From assembly GCA_016709335.1 (NCBI GenBank), contig JADJNC010000009.1, positions 66,712 to 130,711 of the forward strand: a stretch of DNA of 64,000 bases, given 5' to 3'. Of the stretch, positions 9,901 through 19,009 are shown piece by piece (the stretch's first letter is position 1; each line of letters begins with the position of its first letter). Source of the stretch: Candidatus Propionivibrio dominans (lineage in GTDB: Bacteria; Pseudomonadota; Gammaproteobacteria; Burkholderiales; Rhodocyclaceae). The notes beneath the pieces are model-generated. The model was not told the origin of the DNA, did not search any database, and saw only the letters and a list, made by a program, of their open reading frames with translations. The translations under genes were made by a program, and so were the position numbers.

Positions 9901-10187
9901 TCACCACCAAGACACCAAGGACACAAAGATTCACCAGGAAAAGCTTGGGGTCAAGCTGGTTTTCCTCGGTGCTGGTGGGTCGCGGTTTATTCATTTCCAC
10001 GCTCGTCACCCCGGCGCACCCCAGGGGTATTTCCTTCGGGGCAAAAGCCGGGGTCCAGCTCGTTTATCCGATTGTTTTTATGGCTATCGGAGGACGGTAC
10101 TGGATTCCGGCTTTTGCCGGAATGAGCGCGAAGCCTGGCCTCGGGCCACGGCTTGGGTGGGGTTTATCCATTGATTCGCAGCCTCTG
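9901..10187. repeat. Repeat block between cobT and cobS, including family-1 composite REP element copy A
   Basis: The left part (9902-9985) is an imperfect inverted repeat of the CACCAAGACACCAAGG type. From about 9995 the block matches family 1 in reverse orientation: CTCGTCACCCCGGCG, AGCTCGTTTATCCGATTGTT, two REP palindromes, and the end TTGATTCGCAGCCTCTGA. Related copies lie at 13275-13470 and 19635-19833. No gene is supported. Confidence 0.6.
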
Positions 10188-10198
10188 ACGACCTGCCC

Positions 10199-10954
10199 AT
10201 GTTTATTCGTACTGAACTCGAATACTTCTTCGGCGCTATCCGCTTCTTTACGCGCTTGCCGGTACCTGCCTGGGTAGGGCACAGCAGCGAGGCGCTGGAG
10301 CGTTCTTCGCGTTATTTTCCGGCGGTCGGGCTGATCGTCGGCGGTATCGCGGCGCTGGTTTTTTTCCTGACCTCGTTCGTGTGGCCAAAAACGCTGGCGG
10401 TGCTGGCTTCGATGGCGATTACGCTCTACGTCACCGGTGCATTTCACGAAGATGGCTGGAGCGACATGGTCGATGGCTTTGGCGGCGGCTGGGGAAAGTC
10501 GCAGATCCTGGCGATCATGAAGGACTCGCGCATCGGCAGTTTTGGCGCGGTGGCGCTGGTCATGCTGATGCTCGCCAAGTTTTGCGCGCTGGTCGAGATC
10601 GATCTGCTGCTGATCCCGGCGGCGCTGATTGCCGGGCATGCCTTCTCCCGCCTGTGTGCTACCACCCTGCTGCGCGCGCTCGACTATGTGCGCGACGAAG
10701 GCAAGTCGAAGCCACTGGCCACCCGCATCGGACGCGGCGAACTGGCTTTCGCGGCACTCACCGCGCTGCTACCTCTGCTCCTGTTGCCGCTGCGGCAGGC
10801 CGTCATCGGCGTACTTTTTGCCGTGCTCGCCACGCTCTGGCTGGCACGCCTGTTCAAGCGGCAAATCGGCGGCTATACCGGTGATTGCCTGGGCGCCACG
10901 CAGCAGCTCTCCGAAGTCGCCTTCTACTGCGGAATGCTGTGCAGATTTTCCTGA
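10199..10954 (+). CDS. cobS: Adenosylcobinamide-GDP ribazoletransferase (cobalamin synthase)
   Basis: Integral membrane enzyme joining adenosylcobinamide-GDP and alpha-ribazole(-phosphate). 251 residues with several hydrophobic segments (about residues 40-60, 65-80, 120-150, 185-215). The acidic family motif TGAFHEDGWSDMVDGFGGG is near residue 80 and GYTGDCLGA near the C-terminus. The 3' end overlaps cobC by 16 bases, so the two are translationally coupled. Confidence 0.93.
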   Translation: MFIRTELEYFFGAIRFFTRLPVPAWVGHSSEALERSSRYFPAVGLIVGGIAALVFFLTSFVWPKTLAVLASMAITLYVTGAFHEDGWSDMVDGFGGGWGKSQILAIMKDSRIGSFGAVALVMLMLAKFCALVEIDLLLIPAALIAGHAFSRLCATTLLRALDYVRDEGKSKPLATRIGRGELAFAALTALLPLLLLPLRQAVIGVLFAVLATLWLARLFKRQIGGYTGDCLGATQQLSEVAFYCGMLCRFS

Positions 10955-11445
10955 TCCGTCATCCGCGCCCGCTGATCGACGCCGGCGTCTGTTACGGCCG
11001 GCTCGATATCGACTGTGCCGACGCGCAGCACGTTGCCGCTCGCCTGCGAGCCTTGCTGCCGGAAGGCACGCCCGTCATCTCCAGCCCACTGCGCCGCGCC
11101 AGGCAACTGGCCGAGGCGCTTGACCCGCAGGCGAGCATCGACGCACGACTGACCGAGGTCGACTTCGGCGAGTGGGAGGGCCAGACGTGGAACGATATCG
11201 GTCGCGACGCGCTCGATGCCTGGGCCGCCGACGTTTTCAACTTCTGCCCGCCCGGCGGCGAATCGCCAGCCCGCCTGCAACAGCGTGCCATCGACTTTGC
11301 CGCCTCGCTGGCTGGCTCGCGTGTCGCTTTGGTCACCCACGCCGGGGTCATGCGCGCCCTGGTGGGTCACTGGCGGCAGCTCCCGCTTGCCGAATGGACG
11401 CAACTGAAATTCGAGTTCGGCAGCATCACGGAGATCGAAATTTGA
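10939..11445 (+). CDS. cobC: Alpha-ribazole phosphatase (histidine phosphatase family)
   Basis: Dephosphorylates alpha-ribazole phosphate or adenosylcobalamin phosphate in nucleotide-loop assembly. The start is inferred as GTG 10939-10941, because it places the catalytic IFLIRHPRP motif at the N-terminus and gives 168 residues; an upstream ATG is possible but adds non-family sequence. Other motifs: SSPLRRARQLAE, DFGEWEGQTW, and the second catalytic histidine in LVTHAGVMRAL. Overlaps the end of cobS. Confidence 0.88.
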   Translation: MQIFLIRHPRPLIDAGVCYGRLDIDCADAQHVAARLRALLPEGTPVISSPLRRARQLAEALDPQASIDARLTEVDFGEWEGQTWNDIGRDALDAWAADVFNFCPPGGESPARLQQRAIDFAASLAGSRVALVTHAGVMRALVGHWRQLPLAEWTQLKFEFGSITEIEI

Positions 11446-11452
11446 ATCTGGA

Positions 11453-11728
11453 ATCCACCGCGAAGGCGCAAAGGGAACGCAAAGCTATGACCCTAAAATA
11501 CGCAGTTGAGCGTAATGCCAATATCGTAGGCCCTCATCCCCGGCCCTTCTCCCGCAGGGAGAAGGGTGCAAACCCCCTCTCCCTGCGGGAGGGTCGGGGT
11601 GAGGGCCGACCCCTCGCCAAACATGGTGTTGCAGTCAATTTGTCGCGCTCAAATGCGGTTTCTAGGATGACTTCGCGTTTCCAGCACTTCTCTGCGATTC
11701 CTTGCTTCTTTGCGCCTTTGCGGTGGAT
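11453..11728. repeat. Nested inverted-repeat element filling the cobC-methyltransferase gap, with MITE-like copy B inside
   Basis: Outer ends are 21-base inverted repeats (11453-11473 and 11708-11728; starting ATCCACCGC, ending GGCGCAAAG) matching at 20 of 21 positions. Inside, 11488-11668 is a copy of element A (7694-7867) in opposite orientation, with its own CGCAGTTGAGCG-type ends. The outer repeats occupy almost exactly the whole intergenic region, and the right arm provides the only ribosome-binding-like sequence before the next gene. Confidence 0.7.
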
Positions 11729-11731
11729 GTT

Positions 11732-12925
11732 TTGAGAACATTGAAACTACCCAAACCCGATCCCGACGCACTGGCCTACAGCGCGGCGCTGAAACGCCGC
11801 ATCGGCGATGAAATCGTAACCTCCGGCGGCTGGATCGGCTTCGATCGTTTCATGGAGCTGGCGCTTTATGCACCGGGGATGGGCTACTACTCGGGCGGGC
11901 GCAAGTTTGGCGCGGCCGGGGATTTGGTCACCGCGCCGGAGATTTCATCGGCCTTCAGCCGGACGCTGGCGGCGCAGGCGGCGCAGATCATGGCGCTCAG
12001 CGCGCCGCATATGATCGAGGTCGGCGCCGGTTCCGGGCGTCTTGCCGCCGACCTGCTGCTCGAACTTGAAGGGCGCGCAGCGCTCCCGGAACGCTACGGC
12101 ATCCTCGATCTCTCCGGCGAATTACGCGAACGCCAGCGGGCGACGATTGGCCAGCGCGCACCGCATCTGCTTGAGCGCGTCGTCTGGCTCGACCGCCTGC
12201 CCGAACGTTTCGACGGGCTGGTGCTGGCCAACGAACTACTCGACGCGATGCCGGTGCATCTGGTGCGCTGGGGTAACGAGGGCGACGAGATTGAAGAATT
12301 GGAAAACCCGGAGATATTTGAACGCGGCGTCGGCTGGGAGAATGATGAATTCGTCTGGTCCGATCGTCCCGCTGCAGGGCGCGTTCTTGAACGGGCGCAG
12401 TCACTGAGTATCGAGTACCCGCGAGCGCCCGGTTATCTGAGCGAGATCAGCCTGGCCTCCACCGACTGGACGGCAGCCTGGGCCAGTATCCTCGGCAAGG
12501 GCGCCCTGCTGCTCATCGATTATGGTTTCCCGCGGCACGAGTATTACCACTGGCAGCGGGATGCCGGTACGCTGATGTGCCACTACCGCCACCATGCGCA
12601 CGGCGAGCCCTTTTTTCTTCCAGGCTTGCAGGACATCACCGCGCACGTCGATTTCACGGCGATTGTCGAGTCGGGCTTCGCGGCCGGTCTGGATTTGCTC
12701 GGCTATACGACGCAAGCCGCTTTCCTGCTCAATTGCGGATTGACCGAGATCCTTGCCCGCACTCCGGCTGAAGATTATCTAAACTACCTGCCGCAAGCGC
12801 AAGCCGCGCAGAAACTGATTTCGCCCGCCGAGATGGGCGAGCTGTTCAAGGTCATCGCGCTGGGCAAAGGCATCGACGAGAAGCTGATCGGCTTTGCCCA
12901 GGGCGATCGCAGCGCGACGCTATAA
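11732..12925 (+). CDS. SAM-dependent methyltransferase, MidA/NDUFAF7 family
   Basis: About 398 residues of the COG1565 family, whose mitochondrial member methylates a complex I subunit; the bacterial substrate is not established. Visible features: FMELALYAPGMGYYSGG and FGAAGDLVTAPEIS near the N-terminus, the SAM-binding motif MIEVGAGSGRLAADLL (about residue 90), and LLLIDYGFPRHEYYH in the second half. The likely start is TTG 11732 (LRTLKLPKPDP); a GTG nine bases upstream is the alternative. The start follows directly after the inverted repeat of the preceding element. An NDUFA9-like gene 3 kb away is also complex-I-related, which may be coincidence. Confidence 0.85.
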   Translation: MRTLKLPKPDPDALAYSAALKRRIGDEIVTSGGWIGFDRFMELALYAPGMGYYSGGRKFGAAGDLVTAPEISSAFSRTLAAQAAQIMALSAPHMIEVGAGSGRLAADLLLELEGRAALPERYGILDLSGELRERQRATIGQRAPHLLERVVWLDRLPERFDGLVLANELLDAMPVHLVRWGNEGDEIEELENPEIFERGVGWENDEFVWSDRPAAGRVLERAQSLSIEYPRAPGYLSEISLASTDWTAAWASILGKGALLLIDYGFPRHEYYHWQRDAGTLMCHYRHHAHGEPFFLPGLQDITAHVDFTAIVESGFAAGLDLLGYTTQAAFLLNCGLTEILARTPAEDYLNYLPQAQAAQKLISPAEMGELFKVIALGKGIDEKLIGFAQGDRSATL

Positions 12926-12944
12926 GCGCAGCTCGCGGTGCTGC

Positions 12945-13160
12945 TCAACCCTTGCCCGCAAAAAGGTAGGCCTTGAAACCTTGGCCGTCGGCGCTTGACG
13001 GCTTGCCGGCTGCCATGGTGTCGAATTCAGCCAGACGGGCTTCAACCCCGGGCCGCTCGGCCCAAGCTGCGTACAAGGCCTCGTCGCTGTAAACGTCGTT
13101 ATTATGGTTGCACGCTTCATCCAGGACTTTTCCTGCGCTCATTTCGGTAACGATCAACAT
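12945..13160 (-). CDS. Small hypothetical protein (71 aa)
   Basis: Begins MLIVTEMSAGKVLDEACNHN with a good ribosome-binding site (GAGG, 8 bases before ATG) and ends KAYLFAGKG. It has an acidic middle, no signal peptide and no membrane segment. I do not recognise it. It lies between the methyltransferase gene and a repeat block. Confidence 0.55.
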   Translation of the reverse strand: MLIVTEMSAGKVLDEACNHNNDVYSDEALYAAWAERPGVEARLAEFDTMAAGKPSSADGQGFKAYLFAGKG

Positions 13161-13274
13161 TTTGTCTGCCTCTGCTCTTTTGAATGGATGGCAAGTCAAG
13201 TAACGGTCGGGAAATGAAAAGGTTGAATACCTGCGATAACTATTTGGTAACAGTTTGTCCGGACCGCAGAAACT

Positions 13275-13470
13275 CAGAGGCTGTGAATTAATGGATAAAC
13301 ACCTCCCAGGCCGTGGCCCGAGGCCAGGCTTCGCGCTCATTCCGGCGAAAGCCGGAATCCAGTACCTTCCTCCGATAGCCATTAAAACAATCGGATAAAC
13401 GAGCTGGACCCCGGCTTACGCCGGGGTGACGAGCGTGAAATCAGACAGTACTGATTTTTCACAGACTCTT
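13275..13470 (+). repeat. Family-1 composite REP element, copy B (about 196 bp)
   Basis: Starts CAGAGGCTGTGAATTAATGG and ends TTTTTCACAGACTCTT, giving short terminal inverted repeats (AGAGGCTGTGAA / AAGAGTCTGTGAA). Inside are two REP palindromes: CATTCCGGCG-AAA-GCCGGAATCC and GACCCCGGCTTACGCCGGGG. Same layout as 19635-19833. Confidence 0.7.
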
Positions 13471-13499
13471 GATTGTCGTCAGCTCGGGTCTTCAGGAAT

Positions 13500-14117
13500 T
13501 CAGCCGGGAACCGCCATGCCGCGCTGCACGGCTGGGCGTGCGCCAATCGCTGCATGCCAGCGCTGCACGTTGGGATAGTCAGCCAGATCGATCTTCTGCC
13601 ACTCATGCCGCGCCACCCAGGGGTAGGTGGCCATGTCGGCAATCGAGTACTCGACTGCCAGATACGGAGCCTCGGACAGACGCCGGTCGAGAACGCCGTA
13701 AAGCCTGGCCGTTTCTGTGCTGTAGCGCTTGATTGCGTAGGGTAGCGGTTCAGGAGCAAAACGCAGGAAGTGGTGAGTCTGACCGAACATCGGCCCGACG
13801 CCGCCCATCTGGAACATCAGCCACTGCAGGGCTTCGTACTTGCCGCGATCGGACGTCGGCAAAAACCGGCCGGTCTTGCCCGCAAGGTAGAGAAGAATCG
13901 CGCCCGACTCGAACAGCGTGATCGGTTTGCCGTCCGGCCCGTCGGGATCGACGATGGCCGGGATTTTTGAATTCGGGTTGATGGCCACAAATTTCGGGGC
14001 CAACTGCTCGCCCTGTGTGATGTCGATGGTTTTAACGCGGTAAGGTAGCGCGCACTCCTCAAGCATGATCGAAACCTTGCGGCCGTTGGGAGTACCCCAG
14101 GTGTATAGCGTGATCAT
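13500..14117 (-). CDS. Glutathione S-transferase family protein (YfcG/Ure2p-like)
   Basis: 205 residues. The N-terminal thioredoxin-fold domain is [21 protein letters not shown], with the cis-proline segment [16 protein letters not shown] and the glutathione-binding [11 protein letters not shown]. The C-terminal helical domain contains the conserved ADMATYPW. Asn rather than Tyr/Ser/Cys near position 11 matches the disulfide-bond-reductase GSTs such as YfcG. Substrate unknown. In a minus-strand run before cca. Confidence 0.85.
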   Translation of the reverse strand: MITLYTWGTPNGRKVSIMLEECALPYRVKTIDITQGEQLAPKFVAINPNSKIPAIVDPDGPDGKPITLFESGAILLYLAGKTGRFLPTSDRGKYEALQWLMFQMGGVGPMFGQTHHFLRFAPEPLPYAIKRYSTETARLYGVLDRRLSEAPYLAVEYSIADMATYPWVARHEWQKIDLADYPNVQRWHAAIGARPAVQRGMAVPG

Positions 14118-14138
14118 GACGTCAAGACCTCCACAAAA

Positions 14139-15359
14139 TCAGTCCGTAAGTGCCAGAACCTGTTTGACGGCGGCAACCCGTGCGGCATGAAGTTGCGCTG
14201 CAATCTGCACCGCATCGCTGCAACGGCTGGCAATCGCTGCCGCATCGACGGAACGTACGGCATCCAGCGCGCTCAGGAAAAGTTGCGCATCGGGGTTCGG
14301 TTTTTCTTCCCAGCCAAGACGTCCATGAAAATCGCAGGCACAGGCTTCGAGGAGTTGTTCGAAGCGCTGCGGGCGACGCAGTGCATCGGCACTTTCCAGG
14401 AGACGGGTAATGGTTGCCGCGCGCAGTTCAGGTCCGCGGCGAATATCGCCGTGATAGCGGGCCACCAGAAGCGCCAGATCGCGGCACTCGGCCGGCGTCT
14501 TGAGGCGAGCGCACACTTCGCTGACCAGCTCGACACTGCGTGCCTCGTGCCCCGGATGTCGCGGCAGATCGGCGGCTGGCGTCAGCCCCTTGCCGAGATC
14601 GTGCATGAGTACGGCAAAGCGCACTGCCAGGGCATAACCCTGCCGTGCCGAATGATCGAGCGCCATCATGACGTGCACGCCGGTATCGATTTCCGGATGG
14701 TAATCGGCACGCTGCGGCACGCCGAACAGTCGATCCAGCTCGGGCAACAGGCGCGCCAGTGCGCCGCATTCGCGCAGCACTTCAATCATGCGCGAGGGTC
14801 TGGCTTCCATCAGTCCTCTGGCCAGCTCCTGCCAGACGCGCTCGGCAACCAGATGATCGACCTCTCCGCCGCTGACCATCCGGCGCATCAGGTCGACGGT
14901 TTCCGGCGCGACGGAAAATCCGCTGAAGCGTGCGGCAAAACGGGCCACGCGCAGAATGCGTACTGGATCCTCGACGAACGCCGGCCCGACATGGCGCAAT
15001 ACCCGCGCCTGAATATCGGCCACGCCGTGAAACGGGTCGGTCAGCGCGCCATCATCGGCGCGGGCAATGGCATTGATGGTCAGGTCGCGACGGGCGAGAT
15101 CCTCTTCGAGGCCGACCTCGGGCGCCGCATGAAAGGAGAAACCGGTGTACCCGTGCCCGGCCTTGCGTTCGGTACGGGCCAGTGCGTACTCTTCGTGCGT
15201 TGTCGGGTGCAGGAAAACCGGGAAGTCCCGGCCGACCGGTTTGAAGCCGCGCTCGAGCATTTCTTCAGGCGAAGCACCAACGACCACATAGTCACGATCC
15301 TGCACCGGCAAGCCAAGCAACTCGTCGCGCACCGCGCCACCAACCGTGAATATTTGCAT
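14139..15359 (-). CDS. cca: CCA tRNA nucleotidyltransferase (multifunctional)
   Basis: Adds or repairs the 3' CCA of tRNAs. 406 residues. The N-terminal class II nucleotidyltransferase domain has GGAVRDELLG and the metal-binding DRDYVVVG; RRDLTINAIA and VEDPVRILRVARFAARF follow. The C-terminal HD domain (HVMMALDHSA...FAVLMHDLGKG...HPGHE) predicts the extra phosphatase/phosphodiesterase activities of gammaproteobacterial-type Cca. The start at 15359 puts MQIFTVGGAVRDE at the N-terminus, as in the family. Confidence 0.94.
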   Translation of the reverse strand: MQIFTVGGAVRDELLGLPVQDRDYVVVGASPEEMLERGFKPVGRDFPVFLHPTTHEEYALARTERKAGHGYTGFSFHAAPEVGLEEDLARRDLTINAIARADDGALTDPFHGVADIQARVLRHVGPAFVEDPVRILRVARFAARFSGFSVAPETVDLMRRMVSGGEVDHLVAERVWQELARGLMEARPSRMIEVLRECGALARLLPELDRLFGVPQRADYHPEIDTGVHVMMALDHSARQGYALAVRFAVLMHDLGKGLTPAADLPRHPGHEARSVELVSEVCARLKTPAECRDLALLVARYHGDIRRGPELRAATITRLLESADALRRPQRFEQLLEACACDFHGRLGWEEKPNPDAQLFLSALDAVRSVDAAAIASRCSDAVQIAAQLHAARVAAVKQVLALTD

Positions 15360-15379
15360 GGGGTGAGGAAAGTGAACGC

Positions 15380-16003
15380 TTACCTGGCCATTTCAGCCAG
15401 AGCCGCATCGCGCCATTCCTGCATGGCCGGCAACAGGCGCATTGTTTCAATCCACGCGCGCGAGGCCGGAGGAAGTTCTACCGCGTAGGTCAGAAAACGC
15501 CAGACGACGGGAGAAAACATCGCGTCAGCAATCGAGAAATTTCCGTACAGAAAGGGGCCGTCCTGAGCGTAGCGAAGGCGGCAGCTTTCCCAGATCGAAA
15601 CGATGCGGGCAATATCGGCTTCCACTTCGGCAGTGCGGGCGTCATAAGGCCTTGAGGAAACAATTTCCATCGGCATGCTGGAACGTAGCGCGCCGAAACC
15701 GGAGTGCATCTCGCAACTGATAGCGCGCGCCTCGGCGCGCGCCTTGCGGTCGGAGGGCCACAAAGTCGGTGATTGCTCGGCAACATACTCGCAGATGGCC
15801 AGCGAATCCCAGACCACGGTGGTACCGTCGATCAAGCAAGGCACTTTGCCCGAAGGCGAGTACTTCAAGATCTCTTCCCTGGTCCTTGATTCACGCAGGC
15901 GAAGGCAGATTTCCTCAAAGGGTATTCCGGTCTGCTTCAAGGCCAGCCAGGGTCGCAAGCTCCATGATGAGTAATTGTGGTCACCGATGACGATTTTCAT
16001 CAT
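15380..16003 (-). CDS. Glutathione S-transferase family protein
   Basis: 207 residues. N-terminus MMKIVIGDHNYSSWSLRPWL with the putative catalytic Ser in SSWSLRPW, the cis-Pro segment GKVPCLIDG and DSLAICEYVAE. The C-terminal helical domain carries FSIADAMFSPVVWRF. This resembles the Ser-type beta-proteobacterial GSTs. It precedes cca by 20 bases and follows the NDUFA9-like gene, probably co-transcribed. Substrate unknown. Confidence 0.85.
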   Translation of the reverse strand: MMKIVIGDHNYSSWSLRPWLALKQTGIPFEEICLRLRESRTREEILKYSPSGKVPCLIDGTTVVWDSLAICEYVAEQSPTLWPSDRKARAEARAISCEMHSGFGALRSSMPMEIVSSRPYDARTAEVEADIARIVSIWESCRLRYAQDGPFLYGNFSIADAMFSPVVWRFLTYAVELPPASRAWIETMRLLPAMQEWRDAALAEMAR

Positions 16004-16024
16004 GATAAAAAATTCCCTGAACGT

Positions 16025-16984
16025 TCAACGCCCGGCACGGCAGCGGTACTTATCCAGTCGCAGATTCGGTCTGAGCGCAGAAAGATAGCCGGGCGCGACG
16101 GCTTCGAGCGACTGCGGTTGCCAGCCTGGGTAGTTGTGACTCCCATCGGTCAGGTTATCGAGCTGCATCGAGCGCAGGTTATCCGGCGACATCGGCGGAT
16201 TGGGCAGCAGGCTCAGAAACCCCGCCTGCAGATAGGCGAGGGAATCGGGCAAGCCGATCACCGGACGGCGCCGACCGATAAGCTCGCCGGTGTACTCGAC
16301 CAGTTCGCGCAAGGTGTAAACCGTCGGGCCGCACAATTCGTAAGTCTGTCCAAAGGTAGCTCGATCCGTCAGAGACGCGCAAAAGGCGTCGGCCACATCG
16401 CCGATATAAACCGGCTGAAAGCGCGCGTCAGCGCCACCCAGCGGCATCACGGGAAAAACCCGGAGCAAGCTGGCAAAGGTATTCAGGAAGGCGTCACCGG
16501 GGCCAAAAATGACCGAGGGGCGAAACACAGTGACATCCAGTTCGCTCGCTGCACCGAGCACGGCGGCTTCACCCGCGGCCTTTGAACGCAAATAGGCCGA
16601 TGGTGCATCTTCAGAAGCCCTGAGCGCGCTCATATGCACCAGGCGGCGCACTCCGGTCTGCATCATGGCCGCCAGGATTTTCTTCGGCAACTCGACGTGT
16701 GCGGCAGCAAAACGCTTGCCGTAAGGCTTTCTGGAATCGCCGTCGTGCAAAATGCCGACCAGATTGATGACGGCATCGACGCCAGTCATCAGCGAAACCA
16801 GCACTTGCGGGTCGTGGACATCGGCGTCCACCATATAGACGGTCGGCAGCAGAATGAGCTGCTTGGTATTGTCACGACGGCGCGTCGGGATGTTAACGCG
16901 AATGCCGCGTTCGGAAAGCCGGTTGGCGATCCAGCCCCCGACGAACCCGCTCCCGCCAATCAATAGTACTTTCTTGAGTTCCAT
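16025..16984 (-). CDS. NDUFA9-like NAD(P)-binding protein (atypical SDR)
   Basis: 319 residues of the atypical short-chain dehydrogenase group related to mitochondrial complex I subunit NDUFA9. The Rossmann motif is VLLIGGSGFVGGWIANRL near residue 6, with GVDAVINLVGIL and FRPSVIFGPGDAFLN in the family order. The active-site Tyr of classical SDRs appears as YLRSKAAGE. Function in bacteria is not established; electron transport or quinone-linked roles have been suggested for homologues. Located just upstream of the GST-cca group and downstream of slt. Confidence 0.85.
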   Translation of the reverse strand: MELKKVLLIGGSGFVGGWIANRLSERGIRVNIPTRRRDNTKQLILLPTVYMVDADVHDPQVLVSLMTGVDAVINLVGILHDGDSRKPYGKRFAAAHVELPKKILAAMMQTGVRRLVHMSALRASEDAPSAYLRSKAAGEAAVLGAASELDVTVFRPSVIFGPGDAFLNTFASLLRVFPVMPLGGADARFQPVYIGDVADAFCASLTDRATFGQTYELCGPTVYTLRELVEYTGELIGRRRPVIGLPDSLAYLQAGFLSLLPNPPMSPDNLRSMQLDNLTDGSHNYPGWQPQSLEAVAPGYLSALRPNLRLDKYRCRAGR

Positions 16985-17022
16985 GGCTCCCTGCCGATCA
17001 AATATGTTTTGAAGAGCCGATT

Positions 17023-18966
17023 TTACGGCAATTCTTCGGCCTTTGGATCAACACTCGAGCGAGGCCCGATCACGCCAAGACGGCTCTTGATCGATTGCGG
17101 TTTGCCGTCAAACAGAGCCGAATAATAGACCGAGTTGCTCATCACCTTCTTCACGTAGTCGCGCGTTTCGTTGAATGGAATCGTTTCGGCGTAGATCGCG
17201 CCCTCCAGCGGACGATCGGCGCGCCATTTGCGGGCGCGACCGGGGCCGGCGTTGTAGGCCGCCGAAGCCAGCACCGGGTGATTGTCGAGGCTCTCCATCA
17301 CCAGTCGCATGTACGTCGTACCGAGCAGCAGGTTGGTATCGGTGTCGTTCACCTGACCCTGATGAAAGTCCTTGAGGCCGATTTTTCGGGCCACCCACTT
17401 GGCCGTCGCCGGCATCAACTGCATCAGGCCGGAAGCCCCCGCCGACGACTTGGCATTGGTCACGAAGCGGCTTTCCTGACGCATCAGGCCATAGACCCAG
17501 GCGTCGTCGAGCGCTTGACTCTTCGCCGCCGGACGCACCTGATCGCTGAAAGGCGACAGGTAGCGCAGCGAATAGTCGTGTTCTTCCTTGGTGCGATCAG
17601 CCGCGGCAATGGCCCGGTCATAAATACCGGCGCGATGGGCGATATCCGAAGCCGCCAGCAGCTCACGATCGCTCATGCCGCGCAGCGTCCAGTTCCATTC
17701 CTTGACGCCTTCAGTGCGCAGATTGACGCGATACAGCGCCAGCGCCCGCTGCACGCCCGGATTTGCAGCCACCTGCGACATCTCCTCACGCGTCAGTGCC
17801 GTCGCCCTGGGTGGGGTCATGATCGCCCGACCCAGCTCTTCATCGGCCAGATTGCCGTAGAAGTTTGGTTGCCCGGCAATTTTTGCGAACAGCGTGTTGG
17901 CCTCCTCGATGCGCCCGCCGGCACGGTAGGCGCGCCCCAGCCAGTACACCCAGGCCGGTTGTGCGGCGAGTGCGGGCGGCATCCTTTCGATGGTTGAGCG
18001 CACCGTTCCCCAATCCTTTTCGCGCAGGGCGGCGCGCACCTTCCATTGCGCCACCTCTTCGGAAAGCGCGACATCGCCGGCTTTTCGATACCACTCCAGC
18101 GCTTCGGGCATATGCCGCTGCGCCGCCTGCCAGCCGATCTGGCTCCACGCCCAGCCCTTTTCGCCGGCCTGTAACTGGCTCTCGATGCGCATCAACTGCT
18201 CCGCCGCCATGCGCGGATCGTTGCGCGCAATGCGGCTGATCGCCAGCGCCGCCAGTTCGCGGTTCATGCGGCTGCCAGCCAGGCTGGTCGGCAGTTTGAC
18301 CAGCCACGGTATCGGAGTATCGATGACCGCCGCAACGACCCGTGCATCGGGCGTCTGGCTGGGCGGCAGGTAGTTCATGCTGTAGCGCGCGGCGGCCGTC
18401 TTGTTCGCTTCCATCTGGCGACGGACACGTGCCCAGACCTGGTCGGCGAGTACGCGCTTTTCCAGAATCAGCGCTTCGAGTATCGGGTAGCAGGATTCGG
18501 GAGGCTCAATCAGCGTCAGCCACAGCGACATCGCCTCATCGAGCACGCTCGCATCGCCGCGTGCCTGGCGACTCTGCAGGGCAAAACAGGACAGCTCCTG
18601 ATCGGGCTGACCCAGCAAGGGGAATTCGGCATCAAACTGCGCCCACTGCTGCTTCCTGCCCAACTGCTTGAGCCAGTCGCTGCGCAGCTTCTCGGCGACA
18701 TAGCTTTTCTCGTAACGCGACAGGAAGGCCTTGATCGTCGCCGGATCGGAGTTATTCAGATCGAGCAGAAGCTGCCAGTATTCGACATAAGCTTGCAGTT
18801 CATGCCCCTGCAACTCGGAAGCAATGCGCTCTAGTTTGGCGCGGTCGCCAGCGCGAACCGCGTCACGCGCCGCAAGAAATCGATCATCGCCCGTCACGGC
18901 CCCGATTGCGGCATGTACCATCAAGCAGGGAAGCGTGAGGAGAAAAACAGTAAGACGAAACTTCAT
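17023..18966 (-). CDS. slt: Soluble lytic murein transglycosylase
   Basis: Periplasmic enzyme cleaving peptidoglycan to 1,6-anhydromuropeptides. 647 residues. The start MKFRLTVFLLTLPCLMVHA gives a clear signal peptide; upstream in-frame extension is not family-like. A long alpha-superhelical U-domain (about 40-470) is followed by the SLT domain with the catalytic Glu in MRQESRFVTNAKSSAGASG, then LMQLMPATA and AYNAGPGRARKW. Divergent from the cyclo-ligase gene, with 43 bases between starts. Confidence 0.93.
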   Translation of the reverse strand: MKFRLTVFLLTLPCLMVHAAIGAVTGDDRFLAARDAVRAGDRAKLERIASELQGHELQAYVEYWQLLLDLNNSDPATIKAFLSRYEKSYVAEKLRSDWLKQLGRKQQWAQFDAEFPLLGQPDQELSCFALQSRQARGDASVLDEAMSLWLTLIEPPESCYPILEALILEKRVLADQVWARVRRQMEANKTAAARYSMNYLPPSQTPDARVVAAVIDTPIPWLVKLPTSLAGSRMNRELAALAISRIARNDPRMAAEQLMRIESQLQAGEKGWAWSQIGWQAAQRHMPEALEWYRKAGDVALSEEVAQWKVRAALREKDWGTVRSTIERMPPALAAQPAWVYWLGRAYRAGGRIEEANTLFAKIAGQPNFYGNLADEELGRAIMTPPRATALTREEMSQVAANPGVQRALALYRVNLRTEGVKEWNWTLRGMSDRELLAASDIAHRAGIYDRAIAAADRTKEEHDYSLRYLSPFSDQVRPAAKSQALDDAWVYGLMRQESRFVTNAKSSAGASGLMQLMPATAKWVARKIGLKDFHQGQVNDTDTNLLLGTTYMRLVMESLDNHPVLASAAYNAGPGRARKWRADRPLEGAIYAETIPFNETRDYVKKVMSNSVYYSALFDGKPQSIKSRLGVIGPRSSVDPKAEELP

Positions 18967-19009
18967 GATAAGCTGGATTCCCCGTAAACACTGACTTTCA
19001 GCATACCAC

